Of a stretch of 64,000 bases of DNA, positions 25,162 through 32,836 are shown piece by piece; positions within the stretch are counted from its first letter, which is position 1; every line of letters starts with the position of its first letter. Source of the DNA: Burkholderiaceae bacterium. GTDB lineage: Bacteria; Pseudomonadota; Gammaproteobacteria; Burkholderiales; Burkholderiaceae_C. The notes beneath the pieces were generated by a model. That model made no database searches, was not told the DNA's origin, and worked only from the letters and a program-made list of their open reading frames with translations. The stretch is taken from assembly GCA_024235915.1 (NCBI GenBank), contig JACKLO010000010.1, positions 386,282 through 450,281 of the forward strand, written 5' to 3'. A program made the position numbers and the translations under genes.

Positions 25162-26268
25162 TCAGCGGGCGAACTCGTAGCGGGCCTTGAGCCGCGTCAG
25201 CCCATCGCCCCAGGGCAGGTGGCCACGATGCTGCAACTGGCCGACGACGATGCCCGGGTGCACGCCGGCTTCGCGCGCAAAGGCCTCGATGGCGCCCGCC
25301 TCCAAAGGCAGCGTCGCCAGCTTCGGCTGCAGCGCACGCGGCACCAGCACGTCGGTAGCGAAGCGGTTGGCCTCCTGTTCTTCGGGCGATTCCACCGTGT
25401 CGCCAGCGGCGGCGTCGTCCAGGTAGATGGCGCGCATGGGGTGCTTGAGCACATGCGCCAGCTCGTGGAAGAAGCTGAACCAGAAGCCGTCGTTCCACTT
25501 GCCCAGCAGCGACAGCTGGATCAGCGGCTTGCCGTTCAGGAAGCGCGCCACGCCCGACACATGCGTGCCGGGCAGCGCCGGCACGAAGACCAGGGCCACA
25601 CCGGCGTCGGCGCACTGGCGCACCAGCGCCGGGCCGATGGCCTCGGCCGGCTGCAGGGTCAGCGCCCGCATCGCAGGAACAGCGGCCTGCAGACGCGTAG
25701 CGCTGTACTCGGCGGTGTGCAGACGCTGGGCCTGCAGTTCGCCCATGCGCAGCCAGGCGGTGATGGCGGCCACGTCGGTCTGCCGTTGCGGGCGCGCGCG
25801 GCGGAACTGCGGCTGCATCTGGTCGTAGTGCGCCTGCCAGCCGGCGGGCGAGGCGACGCCGAAGAAGCGCAGCAGCGGTTCCACCAGTTCCTGCTTGAAG
25901 CCTGCCGTGAGGCGGCCCTCCGGCAGCACGCCGGCCGACTGCAGGGCCTTGAGCGGGAACTGATCGAGCCAGGGCACATGCTCGCGCAGTGCCTCGTTGC
26001 TGCGCCGGCGGGCCAGGTATTCGCGGTACTGCGCCTCGCGTGCGAGCCAGAACTGGGCCGGCACCTCGAGCACGCGCTCGAGTTCGAGCGCCGTGTCTTC
26101 GGTGATCTCCTTCTTGCCCGCCATGATCTCGTTGACGGCCTGCACCGGTCGGCCCAGCCGGTGCGCCAGTTCTCGCTGCTTCCAGTCGCGTTCTTCCATC
26201 AGGTCGCGCAGGGTCTCGCCGGGTGGCGAGACCTCCCGGGGGGTGTAGGCGAGCGTGGTTTCAGTCAT
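25162..26268 (-). CDS. HigA-like antitoxin: XRE helix-turn-helix plus ImmA/IrrE metallopeptidase domain
   Basis: A 368-residue fusion. Residues about 15-75 form a HigA/XRE helix-turn-helix (LRDLMEERDWKQRELAHRLG). The C-terminal part is an ImmA/IrrE domain with the zinc motif HELAH at 268-272 (HExxH) and a downstream Glu-rich EEQEANRFATDVLVP. In HigBA-type modules the helix-turn-helix protein neutralises the toxin and represses the operon. The peptidase domain could degrade a repressor or the antitoxin function itself under stress. It overlaps the toxin gene by eight bases and precedes mod by 24 bases. Confidence 0.9.
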   Translation of the reverse strand: MTETTLAYTPREVSPPGETLRDLMEERDWKQRELAHRLGRPVQAVNEIMAGKKEITEDTALELERVLEVPAQFWLAREAQYREYLARRRSNEALREHVPWLDQFPLKALQSAGVLPEGRLTAGFKQELVEPLLRFFGVASPAGWQAHYDQMQPQFRRARPQRQTDVAAITAWLRMGELQAQRLHTAEYSATRLQAAVPAMRALTLQPAEAIGPALVRQCADAGVALVFVPALPGTHVSGVARFLNGKPLIQLSLLGKWNDGFWFSFFHELAHVLKHPMRAIYLDDAAAGDTVESPEEQEANRFATDVLVPRALQPKLATLPLEAGAIEAFAREAGVHPGIVVGQLQHRGHLPWGDGLTRLKARYEFAR

Positions 26269-26596
26269 GGTAGTTCACCACTTCGAGGACAGTGACGGCA
26301 TCCACGGCGTCCCAATCCAGGCCACCGTCGAGCTTGGCAGGGGGTGGTTGTCGGGTCGGGCGGATGACCAGCCGGAGCTTCTTGTCGAGGCGGCACGACA
26401 GTTGCCCCCGGCGGTCACTGGTGAGTTCTTCCCACTGACCCGGCAGATGCCGGACGTGCCCGAGATGAGCCGCCGCGGCCAGATCGTCCAACCGGGCGGC
26501 GAGCTTGTCGGACGCCGCCTTCTGGAACTGCCGTTGTCGCGTGGCCCGGTCTTCGCAGACCTTCTTGAGCCGCGCGTCGACGAACTCGACTTTCAT
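26261..26596 (-). CDS. HigB-like (RelE/ParE superfamily) toxin
   Basis: A 111-residue protein of the group often annotated as killer suppression protein or HigB host-inhibition toxin. It opens VEFVDARLKKVCEDRATRQR, has a central SDKLAARLDDL, the basic core LDKKLRLVIRP and the ending GGLDWDAVDAVTVLEVVNYHD. RelE-fold toxins of this kind cleave mRNA on the ribosome. ATG 26596 gives the family-typical start; an in-frame GTG at 26611 lies within the operator palindrome and is less likely. It is the first gene of a four-gene operon with antitoxin, methyltransferase and restriction helicase. Confidence 0.85.
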   Translation of the reverse strand: MKVEFVDARLKKVCEDRATRQRQFQKAASDKLAARLDDLAAAAHLGHVRHLPGQWEELTSDRRGQLSCRLDKKLRLVIRPTRQPPPAKLDGGLDWDAVDAVTVLEVVNYHD

Positions 26597-26606
26597 CGGC
26601 TGATAG

Positions 26607-26632
26607 TTCACCCCTGAGGTGAATCACTATAC
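26607..26632 (-). promoter_or_regulatory. Promoter and palindromic operator of the toxin-antitoxin-restriction operon
   Basis: On the minus strand a -10 TATAGT (26627-26632) is followed by the perfect palindrome TTCACC-N5-GGTGAA (26607-26623). A -35-like TTGCGC lies 19 bases before the -10. The operator sits on the expected transcription start, ten bases before the toxin ATG, which fits repression by the HigA-like helix-turn-helix protein. Confidence 0.6.
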
Positions 26633-26709
26633 CGCAAGTCGACTTCCAGCGCGCAAGGCGCGCGAATGGTGGAACGCGGCTGCCGCGCGGCGGGTCGCCG
26701 CGCAGCCTC

Positions 26710-28125
26710 TCAGCCGTGCAGCGCTGCCAGCACCTCGTCGAGCATCTTCTTCGCGTCGCCGAACAGCATCCGGTTGTTGTCCTTGTAGAACAGCGGATTG
26801 TCGACGCCGGCGTAGCCGCTGGCCATGCTGCGCTTCATCACGATGCTGGTGCGCGCCTTCCAGACCTCCAGCACCGGCATGCCGGCGATGGGGCTGCCCG
26901 GGTCGTCCTGCGCGGCCGGGTTCACGATGTCGTTGGCGCCGATGACCATGGTGACGTCCGTGTCTGGGAAGTCGTCGTTGATCTCGTCCATCTCCAGCAC
27001 GATGTCGTAGGGCACCTTGGCTTCGGCCAGCAGCACGTTCATGTGGCCCGGCATGCGGCCGGCCACCGGGTGGATGCCGAAGCGCACGGTGACGCCCTTC
27101 TCGCGCAGCAGCTTCGTGATCTCGTTGACCGTGTGCTGTGCCTGTGCCACCGCCATGCCGTAGCCCGGCACGATGACGACGTTCTTGGCCTCGCGCAGCA
27201 GCTCGGCCGTCTCGGCGGCGCTGATCGGCTGCACCTCGCCCTGGGGCTCGGCGGCACCGCCCGCGCCCTTGGGCGCCGGCGCGCCACCACCGAAACCGCC
27301 GGCGATCACGCTGATGAAGTTGCGGTTCATCGCGCGGCACATGATGTAGCTGAGGATGGCGCCGGAGCTGCCCACCAGCGCACCGACGACGATCAGCAGG
27401 TCGTTGCTCAGCATGAAACCGGTGGCCGCCGCGGCCCAGCCGGAATAGCTGTTGAGCATGGACACCACCACCGGCATGTCCGCCCCGCCGATGGCCATCA
27501 CCATGTGGATGCCGAACAGCAGCGCGATCACCGTCATCACCAGCAGGGCCGTCATGCCCGCGCCGTGGTCGCCCGCGTTCAGGAAGACGCGGCCGAACCA
27601 GATCACCACCAGCAGCGCCACCAGGTTCAGCCAGTGGCGCGCCGGCAGCAGCAGCGGCTTGCCGCCGATGCGACCGGAGAGCTTGCCGAAGGCGACGATG
27701 GAGCCGGAGAAGGTGACCGCGCCGATGAGGATGCCGATGTAGACCTCGACCTCGTGGATGGTCTTCTCGGCCGCGGTCGGGAAGACGGTGGACGTGTCCA
27801 CATAGCTCGCGAAGCCCACCAGGCAGGCCGCCAGGCCGACCAGGCTGTGCATCAGCGCCACGAGCTCGGGCATCTGCGTCATCTGCACCTTCTTCGCCGC
27901 GGTGAGGCCGACGACGGCGCCGACCAGCAGCGCGCCGACGATCCAGGCGTAGCCCGCAGGCGTGACGCGCGGGCCGAGCACGGTGGCCAGCACGGCGATC
28001 GTCATGCCGACGATGCCGAACAGGTTGCCGCGGCGGGCGGTCTCCGGGTTCGAGAGCCCACCCAGGCTCAGGATGAACAGGACGATGGCGCCGATGTAGG
28101 CGACGGTGGCCAGACCTTCAGACAT
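26710..28125 (-). CDS. pntB: NAD(P) transhydrogenase subunit beta
   Basis: A 471-residue subunit of the proton-pumping nicotinamide nucleotide transhydrogenase, which makes NADPH from NADH using the proton gradient. The N-terminal half has eight or nine membrane helices (domain II). The C-terminal NADP-binding domain III begins near residue 295 and contains VPGYGMAVAQAQHTV and the GANDIVNPAAQDDPGSPIAGMP loop. It follows pntA by 16 bases, so the two form one operon. Length and motifs are complete. Confidence 0.97.
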   Translation of the reverse strand: MSEGLATVAYIGAIVLFILSLGGLSNPETARRGNLFGIVGMTIAVLATVLGPRVTPAGYAWIVGALLVGAVVGLTAAKKVQMTQMPELVALMHSLVGLAACLVGFASYVDTSTVFPTAAEKTIHEVEVYIGILIGAVTFSGSIVAFGKLSGRIGGKPLLLPARHWLNLVALLVVIWFGRVFLNAGDHGAGMTALLVMTVIALLFGIHMVMAIGGADMPVVVSMLNSYSGWAAAATGFMLSNDLLIVVGALVGSSGAILSYIMCRAMNRNFISVIAGGFGGGAPAPKGAGGAAEPQGEVQPISAAETAELLREAKNVVIVPGYGMAVAQAQHTVNEITKLLREKGVTVRFGIHPVAGRMPGHMNVLLAEAKVPYDIVLEMDEINDDFPDTDVTMVIGANDIVNPAAQDDPGSPIAGMPVLEVWKARTSIVMKRSMASGYAGVDNPLFYKDNNRMLFGDAKKMLDEVLAALHG

Positions 28126-28141
28126 CTCTGTGCCCTTCTTC

Positions 28142-29725
28142 TTACTTGCGGAACATCGCCAGCATGCGCCGCGTGACCGCGAAGCCGCCGAACATGTTGA
28201 CGGCGGTGAGCACCAGCGCCAGCACCGACAGGCCCAGGATCAGCCCCGAAGGCCGGTCGCCGCCTCCCCCCATCAGCGGCGGCGCCACCTGGATCAGCGC
28301 ACCGATGGCGATGATGGAGCTGATGGCGTTGGTGACGCTCATCAGCGGCGTGTGCAGCGACGGCGTCACGTTCCAGATCACCATGTAGCCGATGAAGCAG
28401 GCCAGCACGAAGACCGTGAAGTGCGCCAGGAAGCTGGCCGGCGCGAAGGCGCCCACGAGCGCGAACAGCGCGGCGCCGACGCCGAAGACCGTGACCAGCG
28501 ACTTGGCCGACATCGGCTCGCCTGGCCCGTGGCCGTGGGCCTTGGGGGCCGGGGCCGCAGCGGCCCTGGGCTTGGGTGGCGGCGCCGGCATCTGGATCGG
28601 CGGCGCCGGCCAGGTCAGCTCGCCCGCCTTGACCACCGTGAGGCCGCGGATGGCCTGATCGTCGAAGTTGACGTCCAGGTGGCCGTCCTTGGCCTTGCAC
28701 AGTTCTTCGGTCAGGCGCAGCAGGTTGGTGGCGTAGAGCGTGGACGACTGCTTGGCCAGGCGGCTGGCCAGGTCGGTGTAGCCGATGATGGTCACGCCGT
28801 GGCGCACCGCGGCCTCGCCGGGCACGGTGAGCTCGCAGTTGCCGCCCTGCTCGGCGGCCATGTCGACGATCACGCTGCCCGGCCGCATGGTCTTCACCAT
28901 CTCGGCCGTGATCAGCTTGGGCGCGGGCTTGCCGGGGATCAGCGCGGTGGTGATGACGATGTCGGCGTCCTTCACCTGTTCGGCGTACATCCGGCGCTGC
29001 GCGGCCTGGAAGCCTTCGCTCATGACCTTGGCGTAGCCGCCGCCGCCGGAGCCTTCCTCCTCGTAGTCGACCTTGACGAACTCGCCACCCAGCGAGACCA
29101 CCTGGTCGGCCACCTCGGCGCGCGTGTCGTTGGCGCGCACGATGGCGCCCAGGTTGGCGGCGGTGCCGATGGCCGCCAGGCCCGCCACGCCGGCGCCGGC
29201 GATGAAGACCTTGGCCGGCGGCACCTTGCCCGCGGCGGTGATCTGGCCGTTGAAGAAGCGGCCGAAGGCGTTGGCCGCCTCGATGACGGCGCGGTAGCCG
29301 CTGACACCGGCCTGCGAAGTCAGCGCATCCATCTTCTGCGCCCGCGACAGCTGGCGCGGCAGCGCATCGATGGCCAGCGCGGTGGCCTTCTTCGCCTGCA
29401 GCGCCTGCATCAGCTCGGGGTTCTGCGCCGGCCAGACGAAGCCGATCAGCGTGCTGCCTTCGCGCATCAGCGCCACTTCATCCAGGCTGGGCGGCCGCAC
29501 CTTGAAGACGACGTCGCTGCCGGCCCAAAGGGCTTCGGCACTGTCGATCACTTCGGCGCCGACGGCGCGGTAGCTGTCGTCGTCGCAGTTCGCCGCCGCA
29601 CCGGCGCCGCTCTGCACGCCGACGCTGAAGCCCAGCTTGATCAGCTTGGCGACCACGTCGGGCACGGTGGCGACGCGCTTTTCGCCCGGCGTCGTTTCCA
29701 GGGGCACTCCGATCCGCAACGGCAT
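28142..29725 (-). CDS. pntA: NAD(P) transhydrogenase subunit alpha (fused alpha1/alpha2)
   Basis: A 527-residue subunit that carries the NAD-binding domain I (residues about 1-385; RVATVPDVVAKL, QAGVSGYRAV, IAGAGVAGLAAIGTAANLG) joined by a Pro/Ala-rich linker (PAPPPKPRAAAAPAPKAHG) to the short membrane part alpha2 with three or four helices. Many proteobacteria have this fused form. ATG 29725 is chosen over an upstream in-frame ATG, because GAGGAG lies just ahead of it and the protein begins MPLRIGVPLET as in homologues. It is divergent from the Nudix gene. Confidence 0.96.
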   Translation of the reverse strand: MPLRIGVPLETTPGEKRVATVPDVVAKLIKLGFSVGVQSGAGAAANCDDDSYRAVGAEVIDSAEALWAGSDVVFKVRPPSLDEVALMREGSTLIGFVWPAQNPELMQALQAKKATALAIDALPRQLSRAQKMDALTSQAGVSGYRAVIEAANAFGRFFNGQITAAGKVPPAKVFIAGAGVAGLAAIGTAANLGAIVRANDTRAEVADQVVSLGGEFVKVDYEEEGSGGGGYAKVMSEGFQAAQRRMYAEQVKDADIVITTALIPGKPAPKLITAEMVKTMRPGSVIVDMAAEQGGNCELTVPGEAAVRHGVTIIGYTDLASRLAKQSSTLYATNLLRLTEELCKAKDGHLDVNFDDQAIRGLTVVKAGELTWPAPPIQMPAPPPKPRAAAAPAPKAHGHGPGEPMSAKSLVTVFGVGAALFALVGAFAPASFLAHFTVFVLACFIGYMVIWNVTPSLHTPLMSVTNAISSIIAIGALIQVAPPLMGGGGDRPSGLILGLSVLALVLTAVNMFGGFAVTRRMLAMFRK

Positions 29726-29851
29726 GGCTTCGCTCCTCGGGGGTCTGTCATCGGCCGGCGTCGCCAGCCTGGGTTCCATCTGGGGTCGGCGCCGAGTTTA
29801 CGGGGAGAGCCTTCGTCGGCGCTGCGTGCGGCCCCGGGCTAGCATTCCGGG

Positions 29852-30313
29852 ATGAGCGATGAACGTTGGCGCCCCAGCGTGACCGTGGCCGCGGTGATCG
29901 AGCACGCCGGCCGCTACCTGCTGGTGGAGGAACACACCCCCGAGGGCCTGCGGCTGAACCAGCCTGCCGGCCACCTGGACCCGGGCGAGAGCCTGCTGCA
30001 GGCCGTGGTGCGCGAGGCCCGCGAGGAAACCGCCTGCGACTTCAGACCCGAAGCGCTGCTGGGCGTGCACCTGGCCCGCTTCGAGCGCGGCGCCGAGACC
30101 ATCACCTACTTGCGCTTCGCCTTCTGCGGCACGGTGGGCGCGCCGGTGCCGGGCCGCGTGCTGGACACGCCCATCGTGCGCACGCTGTGGCTCACGCCGG
30201 ACGAGATCGCCGCGCGGGCCGCCGAGCACCGCAGCGTGCTGGTGCAGCGCTGCATCGACGAGCACCGGGCGGGGTTGCGGTTCCCGCTGGACGTGCTGCG
30301 AGGCATGGCGTGA
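29852..30313 (+). CDS. NUDIX hydrolase (NudJ-like)
   Basis: A 153-residue Nudix pyrophosphohydrolase. The Nudix box reads GHLDPGESLLQAVVREAREE followed by T, matching GX5EX7REUXEE with all metal-binding glutamates. Placement immediately before mnmA is conserved in beta- and gammaproteobacteria, where the protein is NudJ, a phosphatase of HMP-PP and nucleoside di- and triphosphates. Its stop overlaps the mnmA start by four bases. A -10-like TAGCAT ends six bases before the ATG and no ribosome site is seen, so the transcript may be leaderless. Confidence 0.9.
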   Translation: MSDERWRPSVTVAAVIEHAGRYLLVEEHTPEGLRLNQPAGHLDPGESLLQAVVREAREETACDFRPEALLGVHLARFERGAETITYLRFAFCGTVGAPVPGRVLDTPIVRTLWLTPDEIAARAAEHRSVLVQRCIDEHRAGLRFPLDVLRGMA

Positions 30314-31392
30314 GCGGTGAACGGGTGATCGTCGGGCTGTCCGGCGGGGTTGATTCCGCGGTCACCGCCTGGTTGCTCAAGCAGCAAGGCTACGAGGTGG
30401 TCGGCATCTTCATGAAGAACTGGGAGGCCGACGACGACGATGAATACTGCTCCAGCAACGCCGATTTCGTGGATGCGGCGGCGGTGGCCGACGTCATCGG
30501 CATCGACCTGGAGCATGTCAACTTCGCGGCCGAGTACCGCGACCGCGTCTTTGCCGAGTTCCTGCGCGAGTACCAGGCCGGCCGCACGCCCAACCCCGAC
30601 GTGCTGTGCAATGCCGAGATCAAGTTCAAGGCCTTCCTGGACCACGCGATGCGCCTGGGGGCTGCGAAGATCGCCACCGGTCACTATGCCCGTGTGCGCG
30701 AACGCAACGGACGATTCGAGTTGCTCAAGGGCCTGGACCCGGCCAAGGACCAGAGCTACTTCCTGCACCGGCTGAACCAGGCCCAGCTGTCGCGCACGCT
30801 GTTCCCGGTGGGTGAACTGGCCAAGACCGAGGTGCGCGCCATCGCCGAGCGCATCGGCCTGCCGAACGCGAGGAAGAAGGACTCGACCGGCATCTGTTTC
30901 ATCGGTGAACGCCCGTTCCGCGAGTTCCTGAACCGCTGGCTGCACCAGCAGCCGGGCGTGATCGAGGACGAGCAGGGCCGGCGCATCGGCCGCCACGTGG
31001 GCCTGAGCTTCTACACGCTGGGGCAGCGCCAGGGCCTGGGCATCGGTGGCCTGAAGCATGGGGGTGGTGAACACGTGCCCTGGTACGTCGCACGCAAGGA
31101 CCTGCCACGCAACGTGCTGGTGGCGGTGCAAGGGCATGACCATCCATTGCTGATGTCGTCCACGCTGCAGGCCGCCGACACCAGCTGGGTGGCGGGTGCG
31201 CCGCCCGCATCCGGGGCCTACGGCGCCAAGACGCGCTACCGCCAGGCCGACGCCGCGTGCGTCTTCGAGGCGGGCACCGACGGTTCGTTCAGGCTGGATT
31301 TCGCGCAGCCCCAGTGGGCGGTGACGCCGGGGCAGTCGGCCGTGCTCTACGACGGCGAGGTCTGCCTGGGGGGCGGTGTGATCACCGGCTGA
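30310..31392 (+). CDS. mnmA: tRNA-specific 2-thiouridylase MnmA
   Basis: A 360-residue enzyme that thiolates U34 of tRNA-Lys, tRNA-Glu and tRNA-Gln. The PP-loop is GLSGGVDSAV. The two catalytic cysteines lie in DVLCNAEIKF and STGICFIGER, and FYTLGQRQGLGIGG is also conserved. The start is GTG 30310, overlapping the Nudix stop (GTGA), which indicates translational coupling. Length and motif order are complete. Confidence 0.96.
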   Translation: MSGERVIVGLSGGVDSAVTAWLLKQQGYEVVGIFMKNWEADDDDEYCSSNADFVDAAAVADVIGIDLEHVNFAAEYRDRVFAEFLREYQAGRTPNPDVLCNAEIKFKAFLDHAMRLGAAKIATGHYARVRERNGRFELLKGLDPAKDQSYFLHRLNQAQLSRTLFPVGELAKTEVRAIAERIGLPNARKKDSTGICFIGERPFREFLNRWLHQQPGVIEDEQGRRIGRHVGLSFYTLGQRQGLGIGGLKHGGGEHVPWYVARKDLPRNVLVAVQGHDHPLLMSSTLQAADTSWVAGAPPASGAYGAKTRYRQADAACVFEAGTDGSFRLDFAQPQWAVTPGQSAVLYDGEVCLGGGVITG

Positions 31393-31513
31393 CTCCCCAC
31401 TCTTGAAGGGGTTGGCACGCGAAAACTGCGTGTCAGCACGCAGGACGGCGGACGGGCCGCTGGCTAAGGTGGGCCTGACTTCGCGCCATGGGCGCGTTCC
31501 GAAAGGCCCCACC

Positions 31514-32131
31514 ATGATCCTCGACTCCCTGGTTCGCCGGCTGGCGTGCGCATGCGCATGCGCCCTCAGCGTGGCCACGACGGGCGCGAACGCCGCGTCG
31601 TTCGACCTCCTGCTGACCCCCACCGACGATGGCCGGACCCTGCTGAGCTTTTCCGCCAGCGGCACCACCGAAGGCGCCGGCGCCGGCAGCGACCTGACCT
31701 GGTCGAACCTGATCGGCGGCAACCCCTTCGACGACGCGCTGCAGTTCTTCCGCGTGGACGTCGATCCGATCGAAACCTTCTCCGGCATCTCCTTCATCGG
31801 GCTGACGCTGGACAGCGATGGCGGCGCCGCGTCGGGCCAGGACGACCTCACCCTGCGCTTCGACGGCCTGGTGTCTTCCGACGACCTGCTGACCGCCGGC
31901 CCGGCGACGCGCCGACTCGAACTGGATTTCGCGCTGCTGACGCCGGGCGAGTACACCCGGCTGACCACGGCCGGTGAGCTGACCCTGACGATCCTCGCGA
32001 GCCCGGTGCCGCAGCCGCCGTCGGCCGCTCTGATGTTGGCCGGGCTGGGTGGGCTGGGCGGGCTGAGCCGGCTTTGGGGCGTCAGGCGGCGGCGCCGCTC
32101 CGGTGCGCCATCAGCGTCATCAGGCCAGTGA
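31514..32131 (+). CDS. PEP-CTERM-like exported protein with a variant PQP sorting motif
   Basis: A 205-residue exported protein. A signal peptide with a run of alternating Ala-Cys (CACACA) leads residues 1-32 (ATTGANAAS). The body is Asp/Thr-rich beta type. The C-terminus has the tripartite layout of PEP-CTERM, but the motif is VPQPPSAALMLAGLGGLGGL followed by an Arg cluster, so PEP is replaced by PQP. It is therefore either a degenerate exosortase substrate or one that is not processed. Its last 12 bases overlap the 3' end of the convergent hydrolase gene. Confidence 0.78.
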   Translation: MILDSLVRRLACACACALSVATTGANAASFDLLLTPTDDGRTLLSFSASGTTEGAGAGSDLTWSNLIGGNPFDDALQFFRVDVDPIETFSGISFIGLTLDSDGGAASGQDDLTLRFDGLVSSDDLLTAGPATRRLELDFALLTPGEYTRLTTAGELTLTILASPVPQPPSAALMLAGLGGLGGLSRLWGVRRRRRSGAPSASSGQ

Positions 32132-32824
32132 GCGCCACCAGGCGCACAGCGCGTCCGTCACCGCGTCGGGCTGCTCCCAGGTCAGCATGTGGCCGCAGTC
32201 GGCCAGCAGCGCAAGTTCGGCCTGCGGCACGGCGGCCGCGATCTCTTGCGTGCATTCCGGTGGCGTGAGCTTGTCGCTGTCGCCGCCCATCACCAGCAGC
32301 GGGCAGGTGATGCGGCCCAGGTGCGGCCGCTGGTCCTCGCGCGCCATCACGGCGCGGTTCTGCGCCACCAGCTGCGCCACACCGGCACGACGGATCATCG
32401 CGCCGTAGTCCGCGGCCAGCCGCGCGCCATGGGCCGGGTGGAAGGCGAAGATCAGGTTGGCGGCCAGGACCTCGTCCATGCGCCCGGCCTCGAAGGCCTG
32501 GATGCCTTCGGTGCGCAGGCGGATCTGGGCCGGCGTGTCGGGCCGCGCCGTGGTGCCCAGCAAGGCCAGACCCCGCACGCGGTCTGGCGCCTGCCGCCAG
32601 ACCTCCATCGCCAGCATGCCGCCCATCGACGCGCCCGCCAGCGCCAGCGCGCCGGGGTGCTCGGCCAGCAGGCGCGTCGCCATGGCCGGCAGCGTGGCTT
32701 CGCGCGTGTGCACGTCGGCCACGTGCACGGGCCCGCACCCGGGCAGGGCCTGCAGTGCGGGCAGCTGGTGGCGGAACAGCGCGGCGTCGCAGGCCAGGCC
32801 GGGCAGCAGGATCAGGGGCGGCAT
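32120..32824 (-). CDS. Alpha/beta-fold hydrolase
   Basis: A 234-residue soluble alpha/beta hydrolase. Catalytic elements in order are the oxyanion region LLPGLACDA, the nucleophile elbow GASMGG (Ser at about residue 66), a probable acid in GGDSDK (about 185-190) and the His in LADCGHM (about 211). Length and layout match the small esterase/lactonase-like group, but the substrate is not readable. It ends inside the convergent PEP-CTERM-like gene by 12 bases and stands 12 bases after the 470-residue membrane protein gene. Confidence 0.85.
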   Translation of the reverse strand: MPPLILLPGLACDAALFRHQLPALQALPGCGPVHVADVHTREATLPAMATRLLAEHPGALALAGASMGGMLAMEVWRQAPDRVRGLALLGTTARPDTPAQIRLRTEGIQAFEAGRMDEVLAANLIFAFHPAHGARLAADYGAMIRRAGVAQLVAQNRAVMAREDQRPHLGRITCPLLVMGGDSDKLTPPECTQEIAAAVPQAELALLADCGHMLTWEQPDAVTDALCAWWRSLA

Positions 32825-32836
32825 CGCCCGAGTGTG

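Noticed and set aside
20806..26710. Mobile island bounded by attachment sites or integrase
   Set aside because: No integrase, tRNA, direct repeats or phage genes were seen at either edge; only the operon content and one low-GC segment suggest transfer.
31413..31429. Sigma-54 promoter before the PQP-tailed protein
   Set aside because: TGGCACG is perfect for -24, but the next GC is twelve rather than ten bases from GG, which sigma-54 does not tolerate well.
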